Shown here one piece after another: positions 1 to 10,472 of a DNA stretch of 64,000 bases (the stretch's first letter is position 1; the number at the start of each line of letters is the position of its first letter). Where the stretch lies: positions 218,938 to 282,937 of the forward strand of contig MNCI01017655.1 of the NCBI GenBank assembly GCA_015680685.1. Direction: 5' to 3'. A program made the position numbers and the translations under genes. Under the pieces are notes generated by a model, which saw nothing but the letters and a program-made list of their open reading frames with translations, had not been told where the DNA came from and searched no databases. Source of the stretch: Gnetum montanum. Taxonomy: Eukaryota; Streptophyta; Gnetopsida; Gnetales; Gnetaceae.

Positions 1-656
1 TGGACAACCATAAGAGCACCATGACAGCAAGGTGTATGATCACTTGGAATTTTTCTCAAGGGAGGAGTGATTTAGAATTGCATTGGCACACTCTTCTTGC
101 TCTTTTTTTTTCTTTTTCTTTTTCTTTTTGCAATGCTTAATCCAAAGAAGCCACCTACCTTTAGGCATGGATGCATGTCTTTCCAGTGGGACCCCCTAGA
201 ATAGCATTGAGTTTCCTTGATTGAGTGCCATTTGATTCTCTTACTCCAATTTTTATTAGATCTACAAGGATCTTAGTATAACCAAGCTACATGATAACTC
301 CTATAGATGTCACCAAAGAGAATCGACAAGTCCCCTTGATGTCACACCCTAGCCATTCCCTCTTGGTCCATCCTTCTTCACTCTAGGTATAATGAGCACA
401 AAATTACTTTAAGTTTTAATGATGTCAAGAATATCATCGTACCCAAAGTAGAACCTCTTATTAATAGAATGGTTGGGTGGATGTGATGAGCTTGTTGTCT
501 AAATAATTAGTCACCTGAGACTTGATAACATAGAACAACACCTCAACCAATGAGTCACATAAGTGTTTTATTCGTAGATGAGATTACTCATAAAAAGATG
601 AAAAGATAAAATAATAAATTAAAAGGTGAAAAACTAGAAAACAAAAAATTGTAAAA
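1..656 (-). other. 3' non-coding spacer of element D
   Basis: AT-rich, with no ORF worth calling. On the minus strand it holds a run rich in A and AAAAAG (about 105-137) and short stretches matching the 3' spacers of A (about 9,230-9,450) and B (about 17,100-17,320). This places it downstream of where integrase would normally be, and is the evidence that pol is missing from D. Confidence 0.55.
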
Positions 657-2985
657 TTAAAGAAAAGGAAAACATTTATTAATTTTGTTGTTGTTAGAAT
701 GGGGGATACCCCCCATAACTAAATGGTTGAGCATGGCTAGAATTAATAAATGGAAGGTTAGGATCCTTGCATGTTGTAAATATTGGGACCCGGTCATACT
801 TACCCCATTAGGGTTCACACACTTGATAAGAGTTGACATAGTGAGGCAAGTTATAAGATTTGGTTAATTTATAAGGAGTTGACCCAGTATCGTACTTACG
901 ACTGTAAGATGGTATCCAAGGATCCACATGTCTCCCCATGTGGCTATATTCATTGGGCCTCATGGTTGTTGGAGTATTGAGTAGTGGCCCTGATAAGGTA
1001 ACATGAGGCATTGGATTTGAGGAGGAAGAGATGCCACAGTGTTGGATTTGTGTTGAGTTGGCGGATGTAGTGGTTTCTGAACTGTGGTGTCCCTTTCAAT
1101 GGTCATGTCTAAAGAAAGGACGCTTTCAACATTGTGGAGGGTTCCCACTACTATTGACAGTAGCAGCACAAGTAACGTTCATGGCTTGATGTTGTGGTGC
1201 AAAATCGTCTAGCACAATTGGTGGCAATGTAGAAAGAGGTGAAGGATGAGAATGTTGTTGTTGAGAGAAAGTGTAAGGTACATGAGGTGGTGACCTTGGC
1301 AAATAGGGCATGAGTGGATAGTATTTCGAAGAATGATAACAATGAGGTAAAGTAGAGGATGATGATTCAGTTGGAGAAATAGGATGTTGAACATAGTAAG
1401 CATTTGGCGTTGGGACATACAAAGGATACAGTCAGGTTGGCGATGGCTTCCCCCATGATTGGGGATTTTGCCATTGTGTTTGAACCCAATATTTCTATAT
1501 GAAATATGGGTATAACATTCCTCCCCAATGCTCATGTAAATGTAATAAAATTGGGCATTAGCCTTTGGGGTGATCATACAGACAGACGTTACATTGATAT
1601 GAGAAGTTGGCAATTGAGTTCTTATTCTTATTATCTTCAACCCTTCTTTCCAATTGTCTAGTGGTGTTCTATCCTGTTTCTTGGTTCATCATGGTTCTAC
1701 CTTTAATAGTGTTGGCATATTCTCCATATTTTTCATGTATCCATTCCATCATCTTATTGATCTTTTCCGTAGTTTCATCTAGTGATTGTAGTATTGGCAA
1801 AGATGATTCCACCTCCTTGAGGTGAGTTGATTTCTCCTCTTTATAGTTATAGACCTTTGCTAATTTGAGATTTTGGTCCCATTGAGAGCTTTTAACATTC
1901 TCCCATTTAGCCATTTCTCCTTCTTCTTTTGCTACCCACTCAATAAGCTCTTGAAATTGATGGGTTCGTAGCTCGTAGAGTTGACCTCGGGCATATATCC
2001 CTAGAGTCTCCCTTGTTTCATTACAAAGCTCATCTATGATGTGATACATTAGCCTTTCCTTGGAGAACCCATGGCCTAGGCAGTTGTTTAACAATGCATA
2101 ATATCTTTCTAAGGCCATGTCCAAGGGTTCATGTTGTGCTTGTTTCCACTCTTGGATTTGTCTCCTCAAGGTTGACACTCTTGCATAAGTTTGATATCTT
2201 TCATTGAAGAGTTCTACCATTGTCAACCAACGTTGAATTGATTTCAGTTTTAAAGAGCTATACCATATTTTTTCTTGGCCAATGAGTGTCAAAGGAAAGA
2301 GCTTAAGTTTTTGCCATCCATTATCAATATTTTTCCATGTACAAGCATCGTAGAAGGCTTATAAATGTTGTTGCGGATCTAAATCATAGCCTCGTGAAAA
2401 CTTTGGAAAGTTATTTAAATTAAGCCTAGGTAGACAAATTTCTTTGCGTTGCCTACATGATATTCGAATAGCTTCTTTTATAGGCATTAGGCTCTTAGTG
2501 GCCAGCACGGGCTCATCATCACTAAGTAGGTTGTGAGTTTGTGAGTTGGGATGATGTTGTTCCTATTAATGTTGGCATTCTTAATTTTCTTTATGAGCTT
2601 GATTTTTAGTTCTATGTTGATCCCTTAAAAGATGGTCATCAATGTCACAATCTAACATTGAAGGAGTAGAGGAAGAGAAGGAACTGTAAAACTCGTTATG
2701 ACTTTTGTAAGTCTTCCAATCATTCCCAAGTAAGTTCTTGTTAGTTATTGAGAAGGTCCTAGGCTTTCTGGACCCCCTCATTCTATGGGATGTCCCATCC
2801 TCACTAGAGGTGTCTGGGTTGGATGACAAAAGTTCTTGAGTATCATTGGGGTGTTCATGAATGTAGGGGACTCTTGCATAAGGTTGAGTACTCCAAACTT
2901 TATCTTCATCATCATATATTTTGTTGGTTCTCCAATGAATTGCCTCACTAATTGTTGCATTGTCATAGTCTTGTGAGAGAGACAT
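657..2985 (-). pseudogene. gag relic of element D
   Basis: Degenerate capsid/nucleocapsid gene of an Athila-like element. The likely start is the Met at 2,985 (MSLSQDYDNATI...), about 110 bp downstream of the primer site. Fragments appear in several frames: an acidic N-terminal part (2,985-2,581), the conserved gag core with EWKQAQHEPLDMALERYYAL and VAKEEGEMAKWE (2,292-1,669), then a proline/serine-rich C-terminal part (about 1,422-657). Stops and frameshifts break it. The N-terminus is of the same type as gag of F (37,952-38,182) and differs from gag of B and E, so D and F form one subfamily. Confidence 0.7.
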
Positions 2986-3098
2986 TGTTGTGAACTTGTA
3001 TGTGGCTTAATTGAAATTAATTTCTTTTCTAAGAGATATATCATGAATACTTTGTTACAATGATCTTGTGATATAACTAATCTAAATAACTAGCACCA

Positions 3099-3116
3099 TC
3101 CTCGGCAACGACGCCA
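3099..3116 (-). promoter_or_regulatory. Primer-binding site of D (tRNA-Asp type)
   Basis: On the minus strand, one base after the LTR end CATCA, the sequence reads TGGCGTCGTTGCCGAGGA. It matches the complement of the plant tRNA-Asp 3' end (TGGCGCCGTTGCCGGGGA) with few transitions. This is the site where minus-strand DNA synthesis starts, and it fixes the orientation and the LTR edge. Confidence 0.85.
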
Positions 3117-3117
3117 A

Positions 3118-4004
3118 TGATGAGTGGCAAGATACCCCTACACTCAACCATACGAATACGAGCGTGTACACACGATCTAGTTGAACTCTGCAAATGAGCT
3201 AGTTATGGTATCTAGATGGTTACATGTTGATCACAGTTCGTTGTCTTTTCACCTATACTAGTATTTGCTTTCTCATGTATGGTTTACTCTACAATTATGT
3301 GTATGATATGATTTCTAGCACTAGGCTACTCCAAAGGATAATGGAAAATAATAAAATAATCTTGATTAAACTAGTAAGCAATGAAAGACAAAGTCTAGCT
3401 AGCCTAAGTGTGATGAGCATCCATCCTTAATCATCCATATACATCTTGGACCTCATGTACTACTTCTGGGCTTACCAAGAAAATATGACTTGAGCACTCC
3501 TAGATACGCTACTAGGCTACCAAGTAGTTACACTTCAATATCTGTGATTAAGTCATCCTCATTCTGCATTTAACAACAGGAATAGTAAATGACAATAAAG
3601 AAATATTAACTAAGAAAAAATCAATAAAATTAACAATTAAATAATTAAAATTAAGTGAATGTTGTAATGATGGAGTAGTCTCCATCTTTATTACTGATCA
3701 TGTGTGTGTCCAAGTATGTCACACTTGAATAAAGGTTCTGTACAATTACAAGCATCACACTACAGGCATGCACTTGAGAAACAGACTACAAGAACTTTGG
3801 TACAATTAACTCAAAAGATGCCTAAGTGTGGCAGGTGTGCACTTATTTATAGCTAGAGACAAACCCTACATCTACGAGGCCACATAAACGCATGGTAGAT
3901 ACGTCGACAAAGCTGCGTATATGGGGCCTAGTATACGGTGCCTAGTAGATGCAGGTCTGATATCAAGGGTACGATATCAACACCTGGATAACCATTATTC
4001 ATCA
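3118..4004 (-). repeat. 5' LTR of element D
   Basis: About 887 bp, minus orientation, TGATG...CATCA ends. It has a TATA box (TATAAATA, minus, 3,844-3,851). Paired arms CTTAATCA (3,426-3,433) and TGATTAAG (3,545-3,552) occur about 120 bp apart in the R/U5 part. The same module occurs in F and, in multiplied form, in J. Confidence 0.8.
3844..3851 (-). promoter_or_regulatory. TATA box in LTR of D
   Basis: TATAAATA on the minus strand, in the position seen in the other LTRs of the family (B 18,709-18,716; E 49,625-49,632 and 55,886-55,893). Confidence 0.6.
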
Positions 4005-5150
4005 TCATCAAATACAAAGATTGTTGAAGAAAGTTGCCAAGGAGGAAGGTAAGCGAAGAAAAAGAGAAAGTGCAAAGGAATACAATAGAGATCCTTCCCT
4101 CCAAAAGAAGGAAGTTAGATTTTGTGAGGATGAAGAAGAGTCACCACTTGAAGAGATAGTGAATAGGAAGACTTTGTCCATTCAAAAGTTCAAATCAAAT
4201 ATATCAGCAAAGGTAGATCAAATGTGGGACTCCCTAGATAATAAATTTCAAACCATTCTCAAAATAGTAGAGGAGTCTAGAGAGCAAGGTAGTGACTAAG
4301 AAAGGAGAAAAAAGAAAGAAAATAAATATGCACATAACAAAGGTAAGGGCAAAGTTACCATCATTGAAGAGGTTGTGGATTTAGATACAAACAATGATGG
4401 TAGATGTGAGATATTCCAATATGACCACCCTAAAGGATGTTGCCCAGTAATCTCACATCTTCAAGATTCTAGGGTGTAATCTCACATCTTCAAGAGTCTA
4501 GGGTGTACACACTAAACCCTTAATTAAATAGATGACAAACACCCTGAAGGTTACCTTATCCTCAAGGTAACCCAAGGCAGTTCCACCAACCCTTGACATA
4601 TTATCCAAGTGGAACTCCACCACAACCAAATAAACAGTATCAACAATGGCAACACCCACAATCATGGAGAATTCCACCACCACATCAATAGTACCCTTAC
4701 TATCAACCTAATTCATATGGATACTACGTGTAGTAGCCAATCTCTCCATGTGACTCTACTAGTCACGTCACTCCTCAACCTCACTACCAAGTCCACGAGT
4801 ACTATAGAACTCCTTCTCCTAGGAAAGATGTTCCACAAACATACTATCCTTCTCATTCGACCATACCTCTTCCACACTTAGCTCCATTACCACCTACTCC
4901 AGCTATGCAGGGTGAGCTCCCTACCTAGCCGCAGCAACACAACGCTACAAGGGCTATTAACCCTCAACCTACTATTGGTTCAAAAAACCACATAAAGAAA
5001 AGACCTTTCTTTAGAACCAATAGTCCAACTAAGTCCTTACAACCACAAGTGGCTAATCCTCCAAACACCTCGCCATCATTCGAATCTTCGAAGCTTCCTT
5101 CAAACCAAAGACCACACTTAATGCACATGGTCATGTTGACTCATGCCATT
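4005..5150 (+). pseudogene. gag C-terminal part of element A
   Basis: Starts inside the gag core (LLKKVAKEEGKRRKRESAKE), where D has inserted, and continues through an acidic, coiled-coil-like part to 4,299. It then has a zinc-knuckle-like patch (about 4,400-4,470; C..F..DHPKGCC, first Cys pair damaged), followed by a Pro/Gln-rich tail. A 31-bp tandem duplication lies at about 4,444-4,505. Several frameshifts and stops; clearly non-functional. Confidence 0.7.
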
Positions 5151-5199
5151 ACCAACTAGATTAAAGCTGGCTATCTCCCTAGGAAATTCTCTAATCCTG

Positions 5200-5620
5200 G
5201 GAGTCCTCTTATATATTTACAAATCATTGGGAATGAGCCATGCAAAGCTCTTTTGGATTCAGGTTCTGGTGTCAACTTAATCTCTCAAGAAATGTACAAA
5301 TCCTGGAACCTGCCTCCACTAAAAAAGAGTAACATTCATTTAGAGCTAGCTGACTAGTCTATCACTATCCCATTAGGACTAGTGGAGGACATTGTCACCA
5401 CTGTTTGTGGATGGTCGTATCCAGCCAATTTCCTAGTGATTCAAGTCAACAACTACAAGAGGGACTTACCAATCATTATGGGAAGAGCATGGCTAAGCAT
5501 AATTGATACATGCCTAGGAATATGTGATCTCCCTAGAAATATCAAAGGAAAATATGTTTGGAAAGATCAAGAAGAAGAAAGTTCCATGCATCACATACAG
5601 TGACACAGGGTGCAACTGCA
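5200..5620 (+). pseudogene. Aspartic protease relic of element A
   Basis: Retropepsin-type protease region. It shows the active-site motif LDSGSG (about 5,250-5,272; most retropepsins have D[ST]G), followed by VNLISQEMYK, then the flap-like VCGWSYP and the I-I-M-G-R-A-W block near 5,475 typical of Athila proteases. One stop lies in LELAD*SIT. The closest relatives are the protease regions of B, C and E in this window. Confidence 0.75.
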
Positions 5621-5775
5621 TGTAGAAGGCCTAGTTTTTACAACGTTTAACATTGCCTACATGCAACTAGCATGCACAAATAACTAACATACAAAGATGC
5701 TTATATGCAGTAGCCATAAGATAGGAAGGAACCAAGTGGCTAATAGCTAACCAAGAGAGCAACTCAACTATATGC

Positions 5776-6840
5776 ATGGAACCAACTGAGAGCTTGACTT
5801 GTGCCTACATTGATAGCATAGACACATTAGAGCAAGTCCATCATCAACTTCCAATTCTTGACATCGAAAATATCAATTGGGAAAACTTGGAAATCCCTGA
5901 GGAGTTCAAGCAAGAGCCCCTTGAGTTAAAACTGTTGCCCACCAATATGGAGTATACATTTCTCAAGAATAGAAAATTGGTAATCATTAATGCTAAGCTC
6001 ACTCCTCAACAAAAAGAAAGACTACTGAAAATGGTAAACAAATGGTCAAAATCCTTTGCTTGGCCATATCCCAAATTAACTAGAATAAATCCTAGGATAT
6101 GCCAACATAGAATTTACATTGACCCCTCCATGAAGCCTCAACGACAACCACAGAGGTGACTAAATCCAAAGCTTTAGCAAGTCGTTAAAAAAGAAATTCA
6201 ATAGCTTCTAAAAGCTGGGTTCATCTACCCCATTACTGACAATGAATGGGTTAGTCCCTTAGTCATTGTACCTAAAAAGGGAAGTAAATGGAGGGTGTGT
6301 ATAGACTTTAGGCTACTCAACAGGGCAACATTCAAAGACCACTTCCCATTTCCATTCATTGACCAAGTCTTAGGTACCATTACAGGGCATTGCTACTATA
6401 GTTTTCTAGATGGTTATAGTGGATACAATAAAATTCAAATAGCACCAGAAGACCAAGCCAAGACCACATTCACAAGTCCTTGGGGGACTTTTGCATATAG
6501 GCAGATGTCGTTTGGCTTGTGCAATGCCTCGGCAACATTCCAACATTTGGTTCTAAGTATCTTTCAACAGCAAATAGGAAATGGTGTGGAGGTTTTCATG
6601 GATGATTTCTCCACCTATGAAGTGGACTTTGAGCAAGCATTGGATAGATTAGAACAAGTACTACAACAATGTGTTGAAACCAACTTAAGGCTCAATTGGC
6701 AAAAAAGCCATTTAATGATCCAACAAGGCATTGTATTAGGGCACAAGATTTCACAAATAGGGATAGAGGTAGATCCTGAAAAGATTAAAGTCATCCAAGG
6801 AATCACTCATCAACCTAAAATTATAAAAGATATCTGATCA
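5776..6840 (+). pseudogene. Linker and reverse transcriptase relic of element A
   Basis: The pre-RT linker (5,776-6,159, MEPTESLTCAYIDS...) leads into RT (about 6,180-6,840). Visible RT blocks: VVPKKG, CIDFRLLN, YSFLDGYSGYN, TTFTSPWGTFAY, MSFGLCNA and the catalytic VFMDDF (about 6,592-6,609), so the two Asp are retained. Stops are TGA and TAG around 6,158-6,205 and TGA after KDI at 6,836. Two of these TAG codons (about 6,175 and 6,202) also occur in fragment H at 57 kb. Confidence 0.8.
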
Positions 6841-7430
6841 TTCCTTGGACATACTAGCTATTATAGATGCTTCATTGAGAACTTTTCAAAGATTGCAAAA
6901 CCTTTGGTAGAACTAACAAAGAAGGACGTACCTTTTGAATGGACCAGGGAATGTGAGCTAGCCTTCCAAACCTTAAAACAGAAGCTCATAGAAACACCCA
7001 TTCTACAAGCTCCTGACTAGTCCAGACCAGTCCACATAATGACTGACACATCCAACTTTGCTTTAGGAGTTGTACTTACATAGTTAGATGATCAAAAATT
7101 ACCCTATTAAATTCATTGTGCAAGTTGAAGTATTGTTGGTGCACAACTCAATTACACCACAACAGAAAATGAATTAATGGTTGTGGTGTTTGCACTAGAA
7201 AAATTTAGGCACTATGTATTGAGCTATAAGATATTCATACATACAGATCATAGTGCAATACGATTCCTAATGAAAAAACCAATGGTGAGCCCTCACATCA
7301 TATGATAGCTTGTGATCTTACAAGAGTTCGTCTTACGATTATTGATCATAAAGGCACCGAGAATGTTGTTGCTAATCATTTATCTCGATTGCGATGGGAC
7401 AACAAAGAGGATGAATATCCAATTTCTGAC
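6841..7430 (+). pseudogene. RNase H relic of element A
   Basis: Follows RT directly with the connection block SFLGHTSYYRCFIENFSKIA. Then comes the RNase H fold with the MTDTSNFALG, TTTENELMVVVFALEKFRHY and FIHTDHSA blocks. In-frame stops: TAG at the Trp in APD*S, TAG at the Gln in VLT*LDD, and TGA in PHII*. The same three stops occur in B and C. Confidence 0.75.
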
Positions 7431-7559
7431 CATTTCCCTAATGAACTCCTCTTTGTAGGTGTGATAAAAAATCACTTACCCACTAATACAAATTGGTATA
7501 GTAGCATTCTCACTTATCTACTTACACAAGAAATACCACAAGGGTTAGACATTAAAAAG

Positions 7560-8760
7560 AAATAATAGTTTCTTCACCGAGCCAAATATTTCATGGAAAT
7601 CAACAAACAACTTTATAAACTATGTTCCAATGGCTTGGTCTGATGGTGTGTTCCTGATGTAGATCAATTGCAAGTTCTCCAAGATGCTTATGAGGGCCCT
7701 TGTGGGGGTCATTACACTGGGAGATGAATAGCTATTAAAATCTTTCTTGTAGGATATTATTGGCCTACATTGTTCTGAGACGCTCATCATTTCATCCAAT
7801 CTTGTGAGCACTGCCAACTTGATGGGAAAATGACTGCTAGAATGGAGGGTCCGTAAAAATGGATTCAACCCTTAAAACCCTTTGACATATGGGGAATTGA
7901 TTTTATGGAACCTATTACACCAATGTCCAATAGAAAAGCCTACATTATTGTTGTTGTTGACTATTTTACAAAGTGGGTAGAAGTAGTCGCTGTTACGGAT
8001 TGTACATCATCTACTGCTACATGATTTGTTCAACAGCAAATTGTAAATAGGTTTGGCGTGCCTCGTGCACTTATTTCTAATAATGGTACACATTTTACAA
8101 GTGTGACTTTCCAAAAGTTGATGCAACGCTTAGGAGTTAAGCATAAATTGACTACACCATATCATCCTCAAGCGAATGGTCAAGCCAAAGTCACCAATAG
8201 GGACATCACAAAAATACTAACATGGACCACTAGTAAATATAGGTGAGACTAGAGCACCAAACTGAACAATGCTCTTTGGGCATACCGCTCAACATGGAAA
8301 CTCCCTATAGGGTACTCTCCCTATGAGTTAGTGTACAGTAAACTTCCAATACTTCTTATCCAAGCTAAGCTTTGTACACTATCTACAGCATGTGACCTCA
8401 ACCTTGACCTCAATCTAGCACAGAAAGAATAGTTGATGAACCTTAACTTGCTAGATGGAAATTGATTAGCCACCCTATCATCCAATGAACTGCACAAGGC
8501 CTTTAATAAACAATGTCATGACCTAAGGATTAGGAAAGTCAAATACCAATTGGGAGATAAGGTTCTTTATTGGAATCCCACACATGTGCCACAACAAACT
8601 AAATTTCAAACACTGTGAGAAGGACCTTATATCATTCATGAAACGTTTCCTTCAGGGGCCATGATGATTTATAAACCTAAAAGCTTGAACAAGAAATTAT
8701 TGGTAAACATCTAGCAAACCAAACCTTACCATGAACCTAAAATGGTCAATACTAATACTA
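7560..8760 (+). pseudogene. Integrase relic of element A
   Basis: The N-terminal HHCC zinc-binding part (about 7,690-7,830; GGHYTG...CEHCQ) is followed by the catalytic core starting at GIDFM (about 7,895). The second catalytic Asp is Asn (ISNNGTHF, about 8,075). The Glu expected 36 residues later is Lys (GQAKVTNRD, about 8,180). The C-terminal region with LWAYRSTWK and VLYWNP runs to about 8,760. The catalytic triad is therefore doubly broken; B shares the Lys. Confidence 0.75.
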
Positions 8761-10140
8761 CCTCTGTTGGTGGACAACCCTACTCCTTATTTTGGATCGC
8801 CTCCTTCCAACTCAGTCATGGGGGAGATGGCACCCATACTAACCATTCTAAGCCCTCAGTTCCTTTTGTATTTTTGTTTTACACATTTTTGTTTTACACA
8901 TTTTTCATCTTTATTATTTTTGTTTTACATCATTGTTAACATTTTTACTATTTCTTTTTTTGATTTATTCTTACTCATCACATAATAAGTTCTCATGATG
9001 GTGGATTGTACTATAATGGTGTTGATTACCAATGTTTGGCTTTTACCTTTGACTTTTAATGTTGATACTAAGATATGGTTTCTTTTGATAAAATAGGTAA
9101 TGAGTCCATGTCATCCACTCATCCGTGCAACTCTATGGTCTTCCTTGTTTTAGAATTGTACTATCCCTTTTTCTAAGAAAACCTATTAATGAATTGGTGG
9201 CTTAGTGCTCTTCGAACCAAGAAAAGATTCAAATGGATGGAAAAGGGTATGACCTCAAGGGGATTCGACACATTTGTACTGGCTACTCTCTTGGGTACTT
9301 GGATTTTTTTCATAAGTTTTCTGCCATTCTACTATTAACCGATATTAGGAAGTTGACTAAATCAAATAAGTCTTTGCATGGTGTGGTTCTCACGAAAAAA
9401 AAAAAGAAGAAAAAAAGAAGAAAAAAAACTGGTGAGAATTCAAAGCACACCCCTTAGACATAATAAGAAACATTGGCCACAAGCATTGGTTATGGCACTC
9501 GAAACACATGCTACCCATGCCTAAAGATTCCCTCTAACTAAGGCCTTTTCTCGCTTCCTACTTCTCTATCTTTCTCTTGTTGGAATGGCGATGGCTCTGT
9601 GGATGCATTCTTGTTACTTCAGGAGGTTGGGTTGGTTAAGTGTGTTGATGCGGAGTCACTGGATGTGGTTAGTTTTGATCTAGATTTGGAATGAATTCTA
9701 TTAAGTCACCTTAATCACATACTACAAAAGGGACTATACACAACCTTAACTTTGGGATTCCATTCCATTCTCTGTTCTCTTCCAAATTTCTTTCCATCTT
9801 CCACCTCATTGTCGATTTTATTATCAGTCTATATCTTGGTTGTCACATTATTATTCTTTGGTAAACTCTTGTGGGTAAGTCCTTAACCATTTTTTCCGTA
9901 TGTCATTCCTAGAGCCTATGGACTCTTTGGTTTGTGGGTATGTTAGGGCATAAAAGGCATTAGTCTACTTTGGGGAGGACCCACTAGCATTCCTTTTTAG
10001 TGCAATTATTAAGCTCTTTTCCTTAAACATTTCCTGCAATCAACCATTTTCCATTTCAACCCATCCATGACATCCAATTTTGTTTTATTAGCTTCATCGT
10101 TGTTATTTCTCTATTCTTTCTTGTTCTTTCGTTTTCCATC
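8761..10140 (+). other. 3' spacer of element A, first part
   Basis: Non-coding. It begins near a polypurine-like CATGGGGGAGATGG (about 8,818) and has tandem TTTTGTTTTACACA repeats (8,870-8,935) and an A/AAG-rich run (9,398-9,429). Blocks are conserved with the spacers of B, C and E. The spacer stops at CCATC (10,136-10,140), where B has inserted, and continues at 19,443. Confidence 0.7.
10136..10140. repeat. Left target-site duplication of element B (CCATC)
   Basis: CCATC at 10,136-10,140 is repeated exactly at 19,438-19,442, flanking element B. Removing B and one copy rejoins the 3' spacer of A in the order seen in B, around the 'ttccat...gctacc' part (about 17,980-18,000). Confidence 0.9.
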
Positions 10141-10333
10141 TGATGAGTGGTGAGGTATCCCTACACTCAACAATACGAATATGAGCATCCACGCATGACC
10201 TAGTCAAATTCCAAGGACTAAGTGCTTACACGCCTTTGTGGAACAAGAATGCGTTGATCAATCGTTGTCTTTCCAAGCTTACTTGTATGTCACGATTGTA
10301 TGGTTAAGTGTAGGGATACCTCGCCGCTCATCA
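10141..10333 (+). repeat. Foldback 5' LTR of element B
   Basis: Only 193 bp, against 826 bp for the 3' LTR. The first ~160 bp (10,141 to about 10,300) are the reverse complement of the LTR 3' end; the last ~35 bp are the LTR 3' end in forward orientation. The switch falls at GTATGGTTAAG (about 10,298-10,308). This matches an inverted pair inside the full LTR: CTTAACCATAC near 19,278 and GTATGGTTGAG near 19,402. Both outer ends are therefore copies of the U5 terminus. U3, TATA and R are absent. Confidence 0.85.
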
Positions 10334-10334
10334 T

Positions 10335-10352
10335 TGGCATCATTGTCAGGGA
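10335..10352 (+). promoter_or_regulatory. Primer-binding site of B (tRNA-Asp type)
   Basis: TGGCATCATTGTCAGGGA lies one base after the LTR end. It is the tRNA-Asp complement with several C-to-T/G-to-A changes, as expected for decay of methylated DNA. Confidence 0.8.
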
Positions 10353-10472
10353 CTCTGTTATTTGTGTGCTAACCAAAACACAGGAAATATTTCACATCAT
10401 TGGAATGAACCCTTGGGGTTGGTTAAAGAATAAATAATAAATAATAGTACATTGCACACTAAATAGACAACC

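Larger units (their letters stand above)
1..4004 (-). mobile_element. Element D: Athila-like Ty3/gypsy retrotransposon lacking pol, nested in A
   Basis: Read on the minus strand, the order is LTR (4,004-3,118), tRNA-Asp primer site, gag relic (2,985-657), then a 3' spacer running off the left edge. The spacer is recognised by similarity to the spacers of A and B: a conserved 'gacatcaaggggac' stretch and an A-rich run before an 'agtgtgcc' stretch. No protease, RT, RNase H or integrase lies between gag and spacer, so D looks like a non-autonomous gag-only copy. It interrupts the gag of element A, which resumes at about 4,005. The exact junction is blurred by an ATC repeat (4,001-4,010). The 3' LTR lies outside the window. 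Confidence 0.75.

Noticed and set aside
8761-10140. Envelope-like ORF downstream of integrase
   Set aside because: Only short chance ORFs in T-rich DNA; no signal peptide or membrane pattern shared between A, B, C and E.
10335-10352. tRNA-Asp-like sequence as a tRNA gene
   Set aside because: Only the 18-nt complement of the 3' end is present, directly after an LTR; it is a primer-binding site. The same holds at 3,099, 38,287 and 50,352.
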